Both the position numbers and the translations under genes were made by a program. This document shows, one piece after another, positions 35,409-44,107 of a stretch of DNA of 64,000 nt. The stretch lies in assembly GCF_026343295.1 (NCBI RefSeq), contig NZ_JAPELY010000002.1, positions 1,054,001-1,118,000 on the forward strand, in the 5' to 3' direction. Source of the DNA: Streptomyces sp. NBC_00083 (lineage in GTDB: Bacteria > Actinomycetota > Actinomycetes > Streptomycetales > Streptomycetaceae). The stretch's first letter is position 1; each line of letters starts with the position of its first letter. The notes below the pieces were generated by a model. It saw nothing but the letters and a program-made list of their open reading frames with translations. It searched no databases and had not been told where the DNA came from.

Positions 35409-36068
35409 GTGCTCCACTCACTGTTCAGCCCCTCCGTCCAGCACGTGCTGGACCTGGTCGGAATCTTCGTCTTCGCGATCTCCGGCGCCCTGCTCGCCGT
35501 GCGCAAGAACTTCGACGTGTTCGGCATCGCGGTGCTCGCCGAGGTCACCGCGCTGGGCGGGGGGCTGTTCCGCGACCTGATCATCGGGGCGGTCCCGCCG
35601 GCCGCCTTCACCGACCTCGGCTACTTCGTGACCCCGCTGCTCGCCGCGGTCCTCGTCTTCTTCCTGCACCCCGAGGTCGAACGCACCCAGCTCGCGGTGA
35701 ACGTCTTCGACGCGGCCGGGCTCGGCCTCTTCTGCGTCACGGGCACGACCAAGGCGTACGACTACGGGCTCGGCCTGACCTCGTCGGCCGCCCTGGGTCT
35801 CGCCACGGCGGTCGGCGGCGGTGTGCTGCGCGACGTCCTCGCCAACGAGGTGCCCTCGCTGCTGCGCTGGGATCGCGACCTGTACGCGGTGCCCGCGATC
35901 GTCGGCTCCACGATGGTCGTGCTCTTCATCCGCTTCGACATCCTGAACGCCGGGACCAGCGGGCTCGCGGTGGTCACGGCGTTCCTGCTGCGCATCGCGG
36001 CCCTGAAGTACCACTGGCGGGCGCCGCGCGCCTGGCACCGGCGCAGCTCGACGCTGGAGGAGGTGTGA
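35409..36068 (+). CDS. TRIC-like (UPF0126) membrane protein
   Basis: 219 residues, about seven membrane helices in two similar halves: VGIFVFAISGALLAVRK with ALGGGLFRDLIIG, and VFDAAGLGLFCVTGTTKA with AVGGGVLRDVLANE. This internal repeat with GGGxxRD marks the UPF0126/TRIC family; prokaryotic members form trimeric cation channels, and some have been linked to glycine or amino-acid transport. GTG at 35409 follows an AT-rich TAAAAAT, suggesting leaderless mRNA. Substrate not predictable. Confidence 0.88.
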   Translation: MLHSLFSPSVQHVLDLVGIFVFAISGALLAVRKNFDVFGIAVLAEVTALGGGLFRDLIIGAVPPAAFTDLGYFVTPLLAAVLVFFLHPEVERTQLAVNVFDAAGLGLFCVTGTTKAYDYGLGLTSSAALGLATAVGGGVLRDVLANEVPSLLRWDRDLYAVPAIVGSTMVVLFIRFDILNAGTSGLAVVTAFLLRIAALKYHWRAPRAWHRRSSTLEEV

Positions 36069-36101
36069 GCGGGAGCCGGGTGGAGCGCCCACAAGAAAAG
36101 C

Positions 36102-36114
36102 TACCGCTCAGTAA
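36102..36114. promoter_or_regulatory. Candidate operator of the FabR-like regulator, thioesterase promoter
   Basis: TACCGCTCAGTAA differs at one base from TACCACTCAGTAA at 38258-38270, next to the FabR-like gene. It sits about 10 bp before the TACGGT -10 element and overlaps TAATGT, a position suited to repression. Confidence 0.5.
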
Positions 36115-36124
36115 TGTATCGGTG

Positions 36125-36130
36125 TACGGT
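36125..36130 (+). promoter_or_regulatory. -10 element of leaderless thioesterase transcript
   Basis: TACGGT with 6 nt to the ATG at 36137 and no ribosome-binding site. The -35 region is not recognisable. Confidence 0.55.
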
Positions 36131-36136
36131 GCTGCC

Positions 36137-37006
36137 ATGGCACAGGCATCGTCACCGGTACTCCCCGCCACGATCGGGGACAGCGAGTTCGACCGCGACA
36201 CCGCCGTCACCCTGCGCGAAGCGGGGATCTACGACGCGGAACTCTCGGCGGGCTGGACCATCATCCACGCCGTCAACGGCGGCTATCTGCTGGCCCTCCT
36301 CGGCCGGGCGCTCGGCGACGCGCTGCCGCACCCGCACCCGTTCACCGTCTCCGCGCACTACCTCACGCCGTCCGTGCCGGGGCCCGCCGTCATCCGTACC
36401 GAGGTGGTACGCACCGGCCGCACCCTCTCCACCGGACAGGCCTCGCTGTTCCAGTACGACGAGAACGGCGCGGAAGTCGAACGCATTCGGGTCCTCGCCT
36501 CCTACGGCGACCTCGACGCGCTGAGTGACGACGTGCGCACCACCGCGCGGCCGCCCGCGATGCCGCCGCTCTCGCACTGCATCGGCGCGACCGACGCGCC
36601 GGACGGCAGCCGGCCGCCGATTCCCGGCAGTTCGGCCATCACCGACCGGCTGATGCTCAAGCTCGACCCGACGACGCTCGGGTGGGCCGTGGGCGCGCCC
36701 TCGGGGAAGGGCGAGATGCGCGGCTGGTTCGGGCTCGCGGACGGGCGGGACCCCGACCCCATCTCGCTGCTGCTCACGGTCGACGCGCTGCCTCCGACCT
36801 CCTTCGAGCTCGGGCTCAAGGGGTGGACGCCCACGGTCGAGCTGACCACGCACATCCGGTGCCGGCCCGCGCCGGGGCCGCTGCGGGTGTCCATCACCAC
36901 GCGGAACCTGGCGGGGGGATTTCTGGAGGAGGACGCGGAGGTGTGGGACTCGGCGGACCGGCTGGTCGCGCAGTCCCGGCAGTTGGCGCGAGCACCGCGC
37001 CCGTAG
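36137..37006 (+). CDS. Thioesterase-family (double hot-dog) protein
   Basis: 289 residues. TesB/4HBT_3-like: first hot-dog half with HAVNGGYLLALLGRALGDAL and FTVSAHYLTPSVPGP, second half with FELGLKGWTPTVELTTHIRCRP. Likely hydrolyses acyl-CoA or a similar thioester in the cytosol; the chain length cannot be inferred. ATG 36137 is chosen because of the leaderless promoter just upstream. The shared 13-bp site in its promoter ties it to the FabR-like TetR regulator at 37638-38258, which fits control of acyl-CoA or fatty-acid metabolism. Confidence 0.85.
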   Translation: MAQASSPVLPATIGDSEFDRDTAVTLREAGIYDAELSAGWTIIHAVNGGYLLALLGRALGDALPHPHPFTVSAHYLTPSVPGPAVIRTEVVRTGRTLSTGQASLFQYDENGAEVERIRVLASYGDLDALSDDVRTTARPPAMPPLSHCIGATDAPDGSRPPIPGSSAITDRLMLKLDPTTLGWAVGAPSGKGEMRGWFGLADGRDPDPISLLLTVDALPPTSFELGLKGWTPTVELTTHIRCRPAPGPLRVSITTRNLAGGFLEEDAEVWDSADRLVAQSRQLARAPRP

Positions 37007-37637
37007 GCCCCGGGTGCCCTGCCAGGGGCGCAGGGCTGCGCCTTTCGCGCGGCTCCGCCGCGGTGGGTGCGGCCGCGTGGCTCGACTCCGGGTGCCCTAC
37101 GGGCCGCGCGGGGCGGTGGGTTCGGTGCCGGGTGCCCTACAGGCCGCGCGGGGCGGTGGGTTCGGTGCCGGGTGCCCTACGTCTTCAGGGGCGCGGGGCT
37201 GTGCCGTTTGCGCGGCTCCGCCGCGGTGGGCGCGGGTGCGTGGCTTGACTCCGGGTGCCCTACGGGCCGCGCGGGGCGGTGGGTTCGGTGCCGGGTGCCC
37301 TACGTATTTAGGGGCGCGGGGAACTGCGCGAGACGCGGGCACGGTCCGCAGACGAAGACGGGGTTGCTGGGGCTCCGCCCCAGACCCCGGGGGATGCCCC
37401 ACCCCACCCCTTCCCGAAACCCTCCGGGGGTTACGGAACGGGCTGAGGTCCAAACCCCTGGGGCTCCGCCCCAGACCCCGTTCGCGCCCGAAAGGCGCTC
37501 GTCCTCAAACGCCGGACGGGCTGAAGATGCTCAGACCGGGCGCCCTGCCAAGGGGGGGGAGGGATGCCGGCGCCGGGCACCCTGCCAAGGGGGAGGGATG
37601 CCGAGGCGGGGCGCCCTGCCAAGGGGGGGGCGCGGGC
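37007..37637. repeat. Mosaic GC-rich intergenic repeat block (copy 1)
   Basis: 631 bp between convergent genes. Several copies of GGGTGCCCTAC with intervening GCGGGGCGGTGGGTTCGG; one GGGGCGCGGGGAACTGCGCG module (about 37311); hairpins GGGGCTCCGCCCC (about 37367 and 37460); CGTCCTCAAACGCCGGACGG with GGCTGA (about 37500-37524); and CCCTGCCAAGGGGG copies. The last two resemble repeats common at streptomycete gene ends. No protein-coding gene; ORFs here are artefacts of GC content. Confidence 0.85.
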
Positions 37638-38258
37638 TCAGTCCAGCCAGTGGCGGCGGCCCAGGGTCACCAGGCGGAGCTGGGCGCGGGCCGTGGTCAG
37701 GGCTGGGCTCTCGGGGGTGGGGGGCGGGTCCTCCAGGAGGGCGGACGCCGTCATCACCATGTGGTCGACGTACAGACCCGCCAGCATCCGCAGATCCTCC
37801 GCGCTCCACCCCGCCGACTCCGGGTCCGCCCCGAGCGCCTCGGCCACCTCGTCGGCGAAGCGGCGCAGTTGCACGCCGATCGCCTCGCGGACCGGGGCGA
37901 CCCCGCCGTGCCGTTCGCGGGCGATGAAACGGACGTGCGCCGGGTACGCGCGGACATGCGCGGCGATCAACGCGACCGCCCGGTCGATGCGTTCGTCGCT
38001 CGACCCGGTCGTCACGATCGCCGCCCGGATCGTTTCGTGGAGCGATCCGAGGGCCTGCTCCACCAGGGCGACGCCCAGGTCCGCGGTGTCCTTGAAGTGG
38101 CGGTAGAACGCGGCCGGCGCCACCCCGACGGCCCGGGTGACCTCACGGAGCCCGAGGCTGCTCAGGCTCTGGTGCTCCAGGAGCTGGAGCGCCGAGTCCA
38201 TGAGGGCCTGTCGCGTCTTCTGCTTCTGGGCCTGCCGGATTCCGAGAGTGTGGCTCAT
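37638..38258 (-). CDS. TetR-family regulator, FabR-like
   Basis: 206 residues. N-terminal helix-turn-helix in RQAQKQKTRQALMDSALQLL and LREVTRAVGVAPAAFYRHFK closely parallels E. coli FabR (VAREAGIAPTSFYRHFRD, from memory), including the following ADLGVALVEQ. The C-terminal ligand domain includes FIARERHGGVAPVREAI. FabR responds to acyl thioesters and controls lipid desaturation; here no desaturase is present but a thioesterase gene carries the same 13-bp site as this gene. The site overlaps its own start (38258-38270), so autoregulation is likely. Converges on a repeat block. Confidence 0.9.
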   Translation of the reverse strand: MSHTLGIRQAQKQKTRQALMDSALQLLEHQSLSSLGLREVTRAVGVAPAAFYRHFKDTADLGVALVEQALGSLHETIRAAIVTTGSSDERIDRAVALIAAHVRAYPAHVRFIARERHGGVAPVREAIGVQLRRFADEVAEALGADPESAGWSAEDLRMLAGLYVDHMVMTASALLEDPPPTPESPALTTARAQLRLVTLGRRHWLD

Positions 38259-38311
38259 ACCACTCAGTAAACATGTGTTCGCCGAAGTTGGGAAGACTAG
38301 ACTCAGTAGTC
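38258..38311. promoter_or_regulatory. Operator region of FabR-like gene
   Basis: TACCACTCAGTAA (38258-38270) abuts the TetR start; a second ACTCAGTAG (38301-38309) lies within GACTA-N7-TAGTC (38295-38311). These sites lie between the regulator and the divergent small membrane-protein genes, so both directions may be controlled. Confidence 0.5.
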
Positions 38312-38371
38312 AGTGAACAGTCGTACTCCGAACTGCCGGGGTACGCCCACGCGCACACGGAAAGGGACCTC

Positions 38372-38527
38372 ATGTTCTTCCTCGTCGCCGCCCTCCTCCT
38401 GCTGGGGGTCGTGCTGGGCTCAGCGGCGCACCTCCCGCTCCCGGTCACGCTGGCCGTCGCCGCCGCCATCGGGGTCTGGCTGCTCGTCTTCGCCGCCCGC
38501 GAACGCCTCTCGCACCGGAAGGGCTGA
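38372..38527 (+). CDS. Small two-helix membrane protein
   Basis: 51 residues: MFFLVAALLLLGVVLGSAAH is helix one, LPVTLAVAAAIGVWLLVFAA helix two, with a short Arg/Lys-rich end facing the cytoplasm. ATG 38372 has AAAGGGA about 5 nt upstream; the longer in-frame ORF start at 38273 lies in the operator region and is unlikely. Divergent from the FabR-like regulator; a second small membrane protein follows 2 bp later. Function unknown. Confidence 0.75.
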   Translation: MFFLVAALLLLGVVLGSAAHLPLPVTLAVAAAIGVWLLVFAARERLSHRKG

Positions 38528-38529
38528 CC

Positions 38530-38805
38530 ATGGAACTCACCGCGATCCGCCGCCGCAGCCGAAGCCGCGACCGTGACGCCGACGGCATGGCCGTCGCCGC
38601 CTTCGTCCTCGGCCTGCTCGGACTGCTCGTCATGAACATCGTCCTCGGCCCCATCGCCATCGTGCTCGCCTCGCTCTCCCTGCTGTACGGGACGCGGCGC
38701 CGCGGCCGCGCGATGCTCGGACTCGCCCTCGGCGTGGCCGACCTGGTGGTCCTGGTGAGCCTCGCCATGGCCGACCACACCGTCTCCTGGGGCCTCAACG
38801 GCTGA
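38530..38805 (+). CDS. DUF4190-like small membrane protein
   Basis: 91 residues. An Arg-rich N-terminus (RRRSRSRDRD) precedes two or three helices: GMAVAAFVLGLLGLLVMNIV, PIAIVLASLSLLYG and LGLALGVADLVVLVSLAMA, with the GxxxAxxxLG spacing of DUF4190 proteins. Starts 2 bp after the previous small membrane-protein gene, so likely co-transcribed. Function unknown. Confidence 0.75.
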   Translation: MELTAIRRRSRSRDRDADGMAVAAFVLGLLGLLVMNIVLGPIAIVLASLSLLYGTRRRGRAMLGLALGVADLVVLVSLAMADHTVSWGLNG

Positions 38806-38870
38806 CCGGCGGCCGGACCCCGCGTTCGGCCCTGGCCGGAACTGCGGCACGGTCCACCCGGCGCGGCTCG

Positions 38871-38876
38871 TAGAAT
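38871..38876 (+). promoter_or_regulatory. -10 element of the cysteine desulfurase gene
   Basis: TAGAAT, close to the TATAAT consensus, 10 nt before the ATG at 38887, giving at most a few nt of leader. No ribosome-binding site. Confidence 0.55.
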
Positions 38877-38886
38877 CGGGCCCACC

Positions 38887-40056
38887 ATGGCCTACCTCGA
38901 CCACGCCGCGACCACTCCGATGCTTCCGGAGGCGGTCCGGGCGATGACCGCCCAGCTGACCGCCACCGGCAACGCGTCCTCGCTCCACGCAGCCGGACGG
39001 CGGGCCCGCCGCACCGCCGAAGAGGCCCGGGAGGAACTCGCCGACGCGCTCGGCGCCCGCCCCAGCGAGGTCGTCTTCACGGCCGGCGGCACCGAGGCCG
39101 ACAACCTCGCCGTCAAGGGCCTGTACTGGGCCCGCCGGGACGCCGACCCGCGCCGCGTCCGCGTCCTCGCGAGCCCCGTCGAGCACCACGCGGTGCTCGA
39201 CGCGGTGGACTGGCTCGCCGAGCACGAGGGCGCCACCGTCGAATACCTGCCCGTCGACGCGTACGGCAGAGTGCACCCCGAGGCCCTGCGCGAAGCCATC
39301 GCGCGGGACCCCGACGACGTCGCCCTCGCCACCGTGATGTGGGCCAACAACGAGATCGGCACCGTCATGCCGGTCGCCGAACTCGCCGCGGTGGCGCGGG
39401 AGTTCGACGTTCCGCTGCACGCCGACGCCGTGCAGGCCGTCGGCCAGCTCGACGTGGACTTCGCCGCGTCCGGCCTCGCCGCCATGACCGTCTCCGGGCA
39501 CAAGATCGGCGGCCCGTACGGCATCGGTGCCCTGCTGCTGCGCCGCGAGTACACCCCCGTGCCGGTCCTGCACGGCGGCGGCCAGGAGCGCCATGTGCGC
39601 TCCGGCACCCTCGACGTCCCCGCCATCGCGGCGTTCGCCGTCGCCGGGCGGCTCGCCGCCGAGCGGCGCGGAGCCTTCGCCCGCGACACCGGCGCCCTGC
39701 GCGACCGGCTGGTGGCGGCCGTGCGCAAGGCCGTGCCCGACGTGATCCTCGGCGGCGACCCCGCCCCCGGGGGCCGCCTCCCCGCCAACGCCCACTTCAC
39801 CTTCCCCGGCTGCGAAGGCGACTCCCTCCTGCTGCTGCTCGACGCGCAGGGCATCGAATGCTCCACCGGCTCCGCCTGCACCGCCGGCGTCGCCCAGCCC
39901 AGCCACGTCCTGCTCGCCACCGGCACCGACCCGGACCTCGCCCGCGGCACCCTGCGCTTCTCGCTCGGCCACACCTCCACCGAGGCCGACGTCGACGCCG
40001 TCGCCGGAGCCATCGGCCCCGCCGTGGAGCGGGCCCGCACCGCCGGCCTCGTCTGA
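38887..40056 (+). CDS. Cysteine desulfurase (IscS/NifS family)
   Basis: 389 residues. PLP enzyme that removes sulfur from cysteine as a protein persulfide. N-terminus MAYLDHAATTPMLPEAV; PLP Lys in SGHKIGGPYG; catalytic Cys in ECSTGSACTAGVAQPSHVL. The nearby mnmA gene needs sulfur from such an enzyme to make 2-thiouridine in tRNA, so this copy probably feeds tRNA thiolation; the minus-strand amidase gene lies between. A general IscS role cannot be excluded. Confidence 0.95.
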   Translation: MAYLDHAATTPMLPEAVRAMTAQLTATGNASSLHAAGRRARRTAEEAREELADALGARPSEVVFTAGGTEADNLAVKGLYWARRDADPRRVRVLASPVEHHAVLDAVDWLAEHEGATVEYLPVDAYGRVHPEALREAIARDPDDVALATVMWANNEIGTVMPVAELAAVAREFDVPLHADAVQAVGQLDVDFAASGLAAMTVSGHKIGGPYGIGALLLRREYTPVPVLHGGGQERHVRSGTLDVPAIAAFAVAGRLAAERRGAFARDTGALRDRLVAAVRKAVPDVILGGDPAPGGRLPANAHFTFPGCEGDSLLLLLDAQGIECSTGSACTAGVAQPSHVLLATGTDPDLARGTLRFSLGHTSTEADVDAVAGAIGPAVERARTAGLV

Positions 40057-40080
40057 GCCGGCCGCACGGCCGGGCCGGGC

Positions 40081-40686
40081 TCAGACCCGCCCGGCCGCCG
40101 CGACCAGCTTGATGTAGCGCGGCCAGTCCCAGTGCGGGCCGGGGTCGGTGTGATCGGTGCCCGGCACTTCCACGTGCCCGATGATGTGCTCGCGGTCGAC
40201 GGCTATGCGGTAGCGGGCGCATATCGCCGCCGTCAGCCGCGCGGACGACGTGTACATCGTGTCCGTGAACGAGGACGCCTCGTCGACGAACCCCTCGTGC
40301 TCTATGCCGACGCTGCGCTCGTTGTACTCCCGGTTGCCGGCGTGGAACGCCACGTCGAGCTCCCGCACCGTCTGCGCCACATGCCCGTCCTTGCGCACCA
40401 CATAGTGGGCGGCGGCCTTGTGGCCCGGGTCCTGGAAGGCCCGCAGGGCGCTGTCGAAGCTGCCCTGCACCACATGGATCACGATCCGGTCCACCCGGTA
40501 GTCGTCCGGCCGGTCGGCCGTCCGCCAGTTCGCCCCGGCGGCCGCCACCCACTGCGCTCCCGCGTAGTCCAGCTCCCCGGCCTTGCGCGGCCGGTGCGGG
40601 CGCGCGTGCGGCGCGTTGAGATATCCGATGGTCCCGAGCGCCACCACCGCGCCCCCGATCAGCAGCCCCCTGCGGCTGGTCGCCAT
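40081..40686 (-). CDS. N-acetylmuramoyl-L-alanine amidase (Amidase_2), exported
   Basis: 201 residues. Signal TSRRGLLIGGAVVALGTIGYL has an Arg pair and a short hydrophobic core (Tat-like). The amidase_2 domain carries the zinc His in VIHVVQGS, VGIEHEGFVD, the His in EHIIGHVEVPG and the terminal DPGPHWDWPRYI. Cleaves the amide between muramic acid and the stem peptide; could be a wall hydrolase or recycling enzyme. ATG 40686 chosen because it directly precedes the signal; the longer ORF gives an implausible Gly-rich leader. Converges with the desulfurase gene and diverges from mnmA. Confidence 0.88.
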   Translation of the reverse strand: MATSRRGLLIGGAVVALGTIGYLNAPHARPHRPRKAGELDYAGAQWVAAAGANWRTADRPDDYRVDRIVIHVVQGSFDSALRAFQDPGHKAAAHYVVRKDGHVAQTVRELDVAFHAGNREYNERSVGIEHEGFVDEASSFTDTMYTSSARLTAAICARYRIAVDREHIIGHVEVPGTDHTDPGPHWDWPRYIKLVAAAGRV

Positions 40687-40832
40687 ACGCCCGCCCCCGT
40701 CGCTCCCGTGCCTCCCCGTGGGGCCCCCGTCGCACCCCGCGGCCCCGGGATCCCCGATAGGACCCCCTCCGACAAGCACAACGGATACTCCCGCGCCCCC
40801 GGTTCCCGAAGCCACGTACCCTTACGAGTGCT

Positions 40833-41978
40833 ATGACTCAGACTTCGCCGCCCTCCTCGCCGATGACCTCCCCGCGCCCCCTGCGCGTCCTCGCCGCCAT
40901 GTCCGGCGGCGTCGACTCGGCGGTCGCCGCCGCACGGGCCGCCGAAGCGGGACACGACGTGACCGGAGTGCACCTGGCGCTCTCCGCGAACCCGCAGTCC
41001 TTCCGCACCGGAGCCCGCGGCTGCTGCACCATCGAGGACTCCCGGGACGCCCGCCGCGCCGCGGACGTCATCGGCATCCCCTTCTACGTCTGGGACCTCG
41101 CGGAACGCTTCCGTGAGGACGTCGTCGAGGACTTCATCGCCGAGTACGAGGCGGGCCGCACCCCCAACCCGTGCCTGCGCTGCAACGAGAAGATCAAGTT
41201 CGCCGCGCTGCTCGACAAGGCCCTCGCGCTCGGCTTCGACGCCGTCTGCACCGGCCACTACGCGACCGTCGTCCTGAACGAGGACGGCACCCGCGAGCTG
41301 CACCGCGCGTCCGACATGGCCAAGGACCAGTCGTACGTCCTCGGAGTGCTCGACGAGCGCCAGCTCGCCCACGCGATGTTCCCGCTCGGCGACACCCTCA
41401 CCACCAAGGACGAGATCCGGGCCGAGGCCGAGCGCCGGGGCCTGGCCGTCGCCAAGAAGCCCGACAGCCACGACATCTGCTTCATCGCCGACGGCGACAC
41501 CCAGGGCTTCCTCGCCGACCGCCTCGGCAAGGCGGAGGGCGACATCGTCGACGAGTCCGGCGCGAAGATCGGCAGCCACGAGGGCGCCTTCGGCTTCACC
41601 ATCGGCCAGCGCAAGGGCCTGCGCATCGGCCACCCCGCCGCCGACGGCAAGCCCCGCTACGTCCTGGACATCTCGCCGGTGAACAACACGGTCACGGTCG
41701 GCCCCGTCGAGGCCCTCGACGTCACCGCGCTCGGCGCGATCAAGCCCCGCTGGTGCGGGACCGCCCCGGCCGGCGCGGGCACGTACACGGCGCAGCTGCG
41801 CGCCCACGGCGGCGAGACCGAGGTGACGGCGGAGCTCGTCGACGACGTCCTGAACGTGACGTTCGCCGAACCGGTCCGCGGCGTCGCCCCCGGCCAGGCG
41901 ATCGTCCTGTACGACGGCACGCGCGTGGTGGGCTCGGCGACGATCGCGACGACCGAGCGGGCCGCCGCGAACGCCTGA
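40833..41978 (+). CDS. mnmA: tRNA-specific 2-thiouridylase
   Basis: 381 residues. Adenylates U34 of Lys/Glu/Gln tRNAs and inserts sulfur. PP-loop AAMSGGVDSAVAA; first catalytic Cys in TPNPCLRCNEKIKF; second in DSHDICFIADGD; C-terminal beta-barrel ends with GQAIVLYDGTRVVGSA. Start at ATG 40833, preceded by TACCCT (40817-40822) as a possible -10; an internal ATG at 40863 (MTSPRPLRV) is also possible. Works with the nearby cysteine desulfurase. Confidence 0.96.
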   Translation: MTQTSPPSSPMTSPRPLRVLAAMSGGVDSAVAAARAAEAGHDVTGVHLALSANPQSFRTGARGCCTIEDSRDARRAADVIGIPFYVWDLAERFREDVVEDFIAEYEAGRTPNPCLRCNEKIKFAALLDKALALGFDAVCTGHYATVVLNEDGTRELHRASDMAKDQSYVLGVLDERQLAHAMFPLGDTLTTKDEIRAEAERRGLAVAKKPDSHDICFIADGDTQGFLADRLGKAEGDIVDESGAKIGSHEGAFGFTIGQRKGLRIGHPAADGKPRYVLDISPVNNTVTVGPVEALDVTALGAIKPRWCGTAPAGAGTYTAQLRAHGGETEVTAELVDDVLNVTFAEPVRGVAPGQAIVLYDGTRVVGSATIATTERAAANA

Positions 41979-41994
41979 GCCCGCCGCCCGGGGA

Positions 41995-42945
41995 CTACTC
42001 GGCGACCCGCAGCACGATCTTGCCCCGGGTGCGGCCCCGCTCGCCGTACGCGTGGGCCTTCGCCGCGTCGGCGAGGTCGAACACCGAGTCCACCACCACG
42101 CGCAGCTTGCCCTCCTCGACCAGCGAGGCGATCGCCCGCATGCCCGTGTGGTCCGGCTCGACCAGGGTGAACCCGGCCCGCACCCGACGGGCCGCCGCGT
42201 CGGCGAGCAGCTCGGGCGAGTCCGGGGTGTTGATCGACACCAGGGTGCCGCCGGGGCGCAGCACCGTCAGGGAGCGCGTCGCGTAGTCGCCGCCGACCGT
42301 GTCGAAGACGACGTCCACGTCGCGCACCGCCTCGGTGAAGTCGACCGCGGTGTAGTCGATCACCTCGTCCGCGCCGAGCCCGCGGACGAAGTCGTGCTTG
42401 GCGGCGCTCGCCGTACCGATGACGTACGCGCCGCGCGCCTTGGCGATCTGTACGGCGAGGTGGCCGACGCCGCCGGCGGCCGCGTGGACCAGCACCCGCT
42501 GCCCCGCGCCCAGTCGGGCCGTGTCGACCAGCGCCTGCCAGGCGGTCAGCGCGGCCAGCGGCAGGGCCGCCGCCTCGGTGTGGTCGAGGCCGGCGGGCTT
42601 GCGCACGAAGTGCCGGGCCGGTGCGGTGACGTATTCGGCGTAGGCGCCCGCCTGGTGCGGGAAGCGCGGCATGCCGAACACCTCGTCGCCGACCCCGTAG
42701 TGCGTGACGCCGAGGCCCACCGCCTCGACGGTGCCGGACACGTCCCAGCCGAGGATCGCCGGCAGGCTCATCGGCGCGATGCCGCCGTGCTCACGGACCT
42801 TCCAGTCGGCGGGGTTCACACCGGCCGCGTGCACCCGGACCAGAACCTCGCCGGCGCCCGGCTCGGGGCGCTCGGTCTCGGTCTCGGTGAGCACCTCGGG
42901 GCCGCCCCACTGCTGGAGGCTGACGGCACGCATGGTCTGGGACAT
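41995..42945 (-). CDS. NADP-dependent medium-chain oxidoreductase (quinone oxidoreductase type)
   Basis: 316 residues. GroES-like N-terminal domain (GEVLVRVHAAGVNPADWKVREH) without zinc ligands, Rossmann domain with VLVHAAAGGVGHLAVQIAK (the AxxGVGxxA NADP motif), C-terminal GERGRTRGKIVLRV. Probably reduces a quinone or enone in the cytosol. Divergent from an AraC-type regulator gene, 115 bp apart, which likely controls it. Confidence 0.92.
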   Translation of the reverse strand: MSQTMRAVSLQQWGGPEVLTETETERPEPGAGEVLVRVHAAGVNPADWKVREHGGIAPMSLPAILGWDVSGTVEAVGLGVTHYGVGDEVFGMPRFPHQAGAYAEYVTAPARHFVRKPAGLDHTEAAALPLAALTAWQALVDTARLGAGQRVLVHAAAGGVGHLAVQIAKARGAYVIGTASAAKHDFVRGLGADEVIDYTAVDFTEAVRDVDVVFDTVGGDYATRSLTVLRPGGTLVSINTPDSPELLADAAARRVRAGFTLVEPDHTGMRAIASLVEEGKLRVVVDSVFDLADAAKAHAYGERGRTRGKIVLRVAE

Positions 42946-43060
42946 GGCTGATCCTTTTCACGGGGTCTTCGCTGGTGAGAGCCACCAACAGGGACCAGCC
43001 TGCACCCCGGGCACCGAGCGTGGTGCTGGCCGGTTGGCCATGATGTGACAGAATCTGGCC

Positions 43061-44107
43061 ATGACCGTACGCCCGACCACGCACGCACGACCGGCCACGC
43101 ATCGCGTCGCGGTGCTCGCGCTCGACGGAGTGGTCTCCTTCGAGCTGGGCATCCCGTCCCGGATCTTCGACAGCGCCCGGGGGCCCGGGGGCGAGCCGTT
43201 GTACGAGGTGACCGTCTGCACGGCCGACGGGCGGCCGGTGCGCACCGAGGCCGGGTTCTCGGTCGCCGTCGACCACGGGCCCGAGGCGCTCGCGGCGGCC
43301 GACACCGTGGTCGTCCCGCCGACCCACGACCTCGGCGCCATGGCGACGGGCGGCCCGCTGCCCGAACCGGTGGCCCGCGCCTTCGAACGGATCAGGCCGG
43401 GCACCCGCATCGTGTCCATCTGCACGGCGTCCTACGTCCTGGCCGCCGCCGGGCTGCTCGACGGGCGGCCCGCCACCACGCACTGGTGCGACGCCGAGGC
43501 CTTCCAACGCACCTTCCCGCGCATCCGGCTGGACCCGGGCGTCCTGTTCGTGGACGACGGTGACGTGCTGACCTCGGCGGGCGCCGCCGCCGGCATCGAC
43601 CTGTGCCTGCACATCGTGCGCCGCGACCACGGCAGCGCCGTCGCGAACCGGGCCGCCCGGCACTGCGTGGTGCCGCCCCACCGCGACGGCGGGCAGGCCC
43701 AGTACATCGAGCGCCCCGTCCCCGAGCCGACCCTCGCCAGCACCGCCGACACCCGCGCGTGGGCCCTGGGCCGGCTCCAGGAACCGCTCCCGCTGGGCGA
43801 GTTGGCCGCCCACGCGAAGATGAGCCTGCGCACGTTCACCCGCCGCTTCCGGGAGGAGGCGGGCATGACGCCGGGGCAGTGGCTCACCGCCCAGCGGCTC
43901 GAACTGGCCCGCCAGCTCCTGGAGTCCAGCGACCTGCCGGTCGACCTGGTCGCCCATCGCGCGGGCTTCGGCACGGCCAACTCGCTGCGCCAGCACATGC
44001 GTTCCGTGCTGGGCGTCTCACCCGTCGCCTACCGGCGCACCTTCCAGGTCGCGGACCGGACGGCGCCGCCCCGCGCGGGTCAGCCGGTGACGGTCTCCAC
44101 TTCGTAG
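43061..44107 (+). CDS. FtrA-like transcriptional regulator (DJ-1/PfpI domain plus AraC HTH)
   Basis: 348 residues. The N-terminal DJ-1/PfpI-like domain (about 10-190) has VAVLALDGVVSFELGIP and the nucleophile-elbow-like VSICTASYVLAAAGLLDG; Cys is present in SICTAS. The C-terminal AraC domain has two HTH segments (LGELAAHAKMSLRTFTRRFR and LVAHRAGFGTANSLRQHMR). Divergent to the oxidoreductase gene, its likely target. CAGAAT (43049-43054) is 6 nt before the ATG, fitting a leaderless mRNA. The last 28 bp overlap the DUF427 gene on the other strand. Confidence 0.92.
   Translation: MTVRPTTHARPATHRVAVLALDGVVSFELGIPSRIFDSARGPGGEPLYEVTVCTADGRPVRTEAGFSVAVDHGPEALAAADTVVVPPTHDLGAMATGGPLPEPVARAFERIRPGTRIVSICTASYVLAAAGLLDGRPATTHWCDAEAFQRTFPRIRLDPGVLFVDDGDVLTSAGAAAGIDLCLHIVRRDHGSAVANRAARHCVVPPHRDGGQAQYIERPVPEPTLASTADTRAWALGRLQEPLPLGELAAHAKMSLRTFTRRFREEAGMTPGQWLTAQRLELARQLLESSDLPVDLVAHRAGFGTANSLRQHMRSVLGVSPVAYRRTFQVADRTAPPRAGQPVTVSTS

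Noticed and set aside
37014..38270. Long plus-strand open frame running through repeat block 1.
   Set aside because: Its sequence comes from repeat units and then from the antisense of the TetR gene; no ribosome-binding site and no domain.
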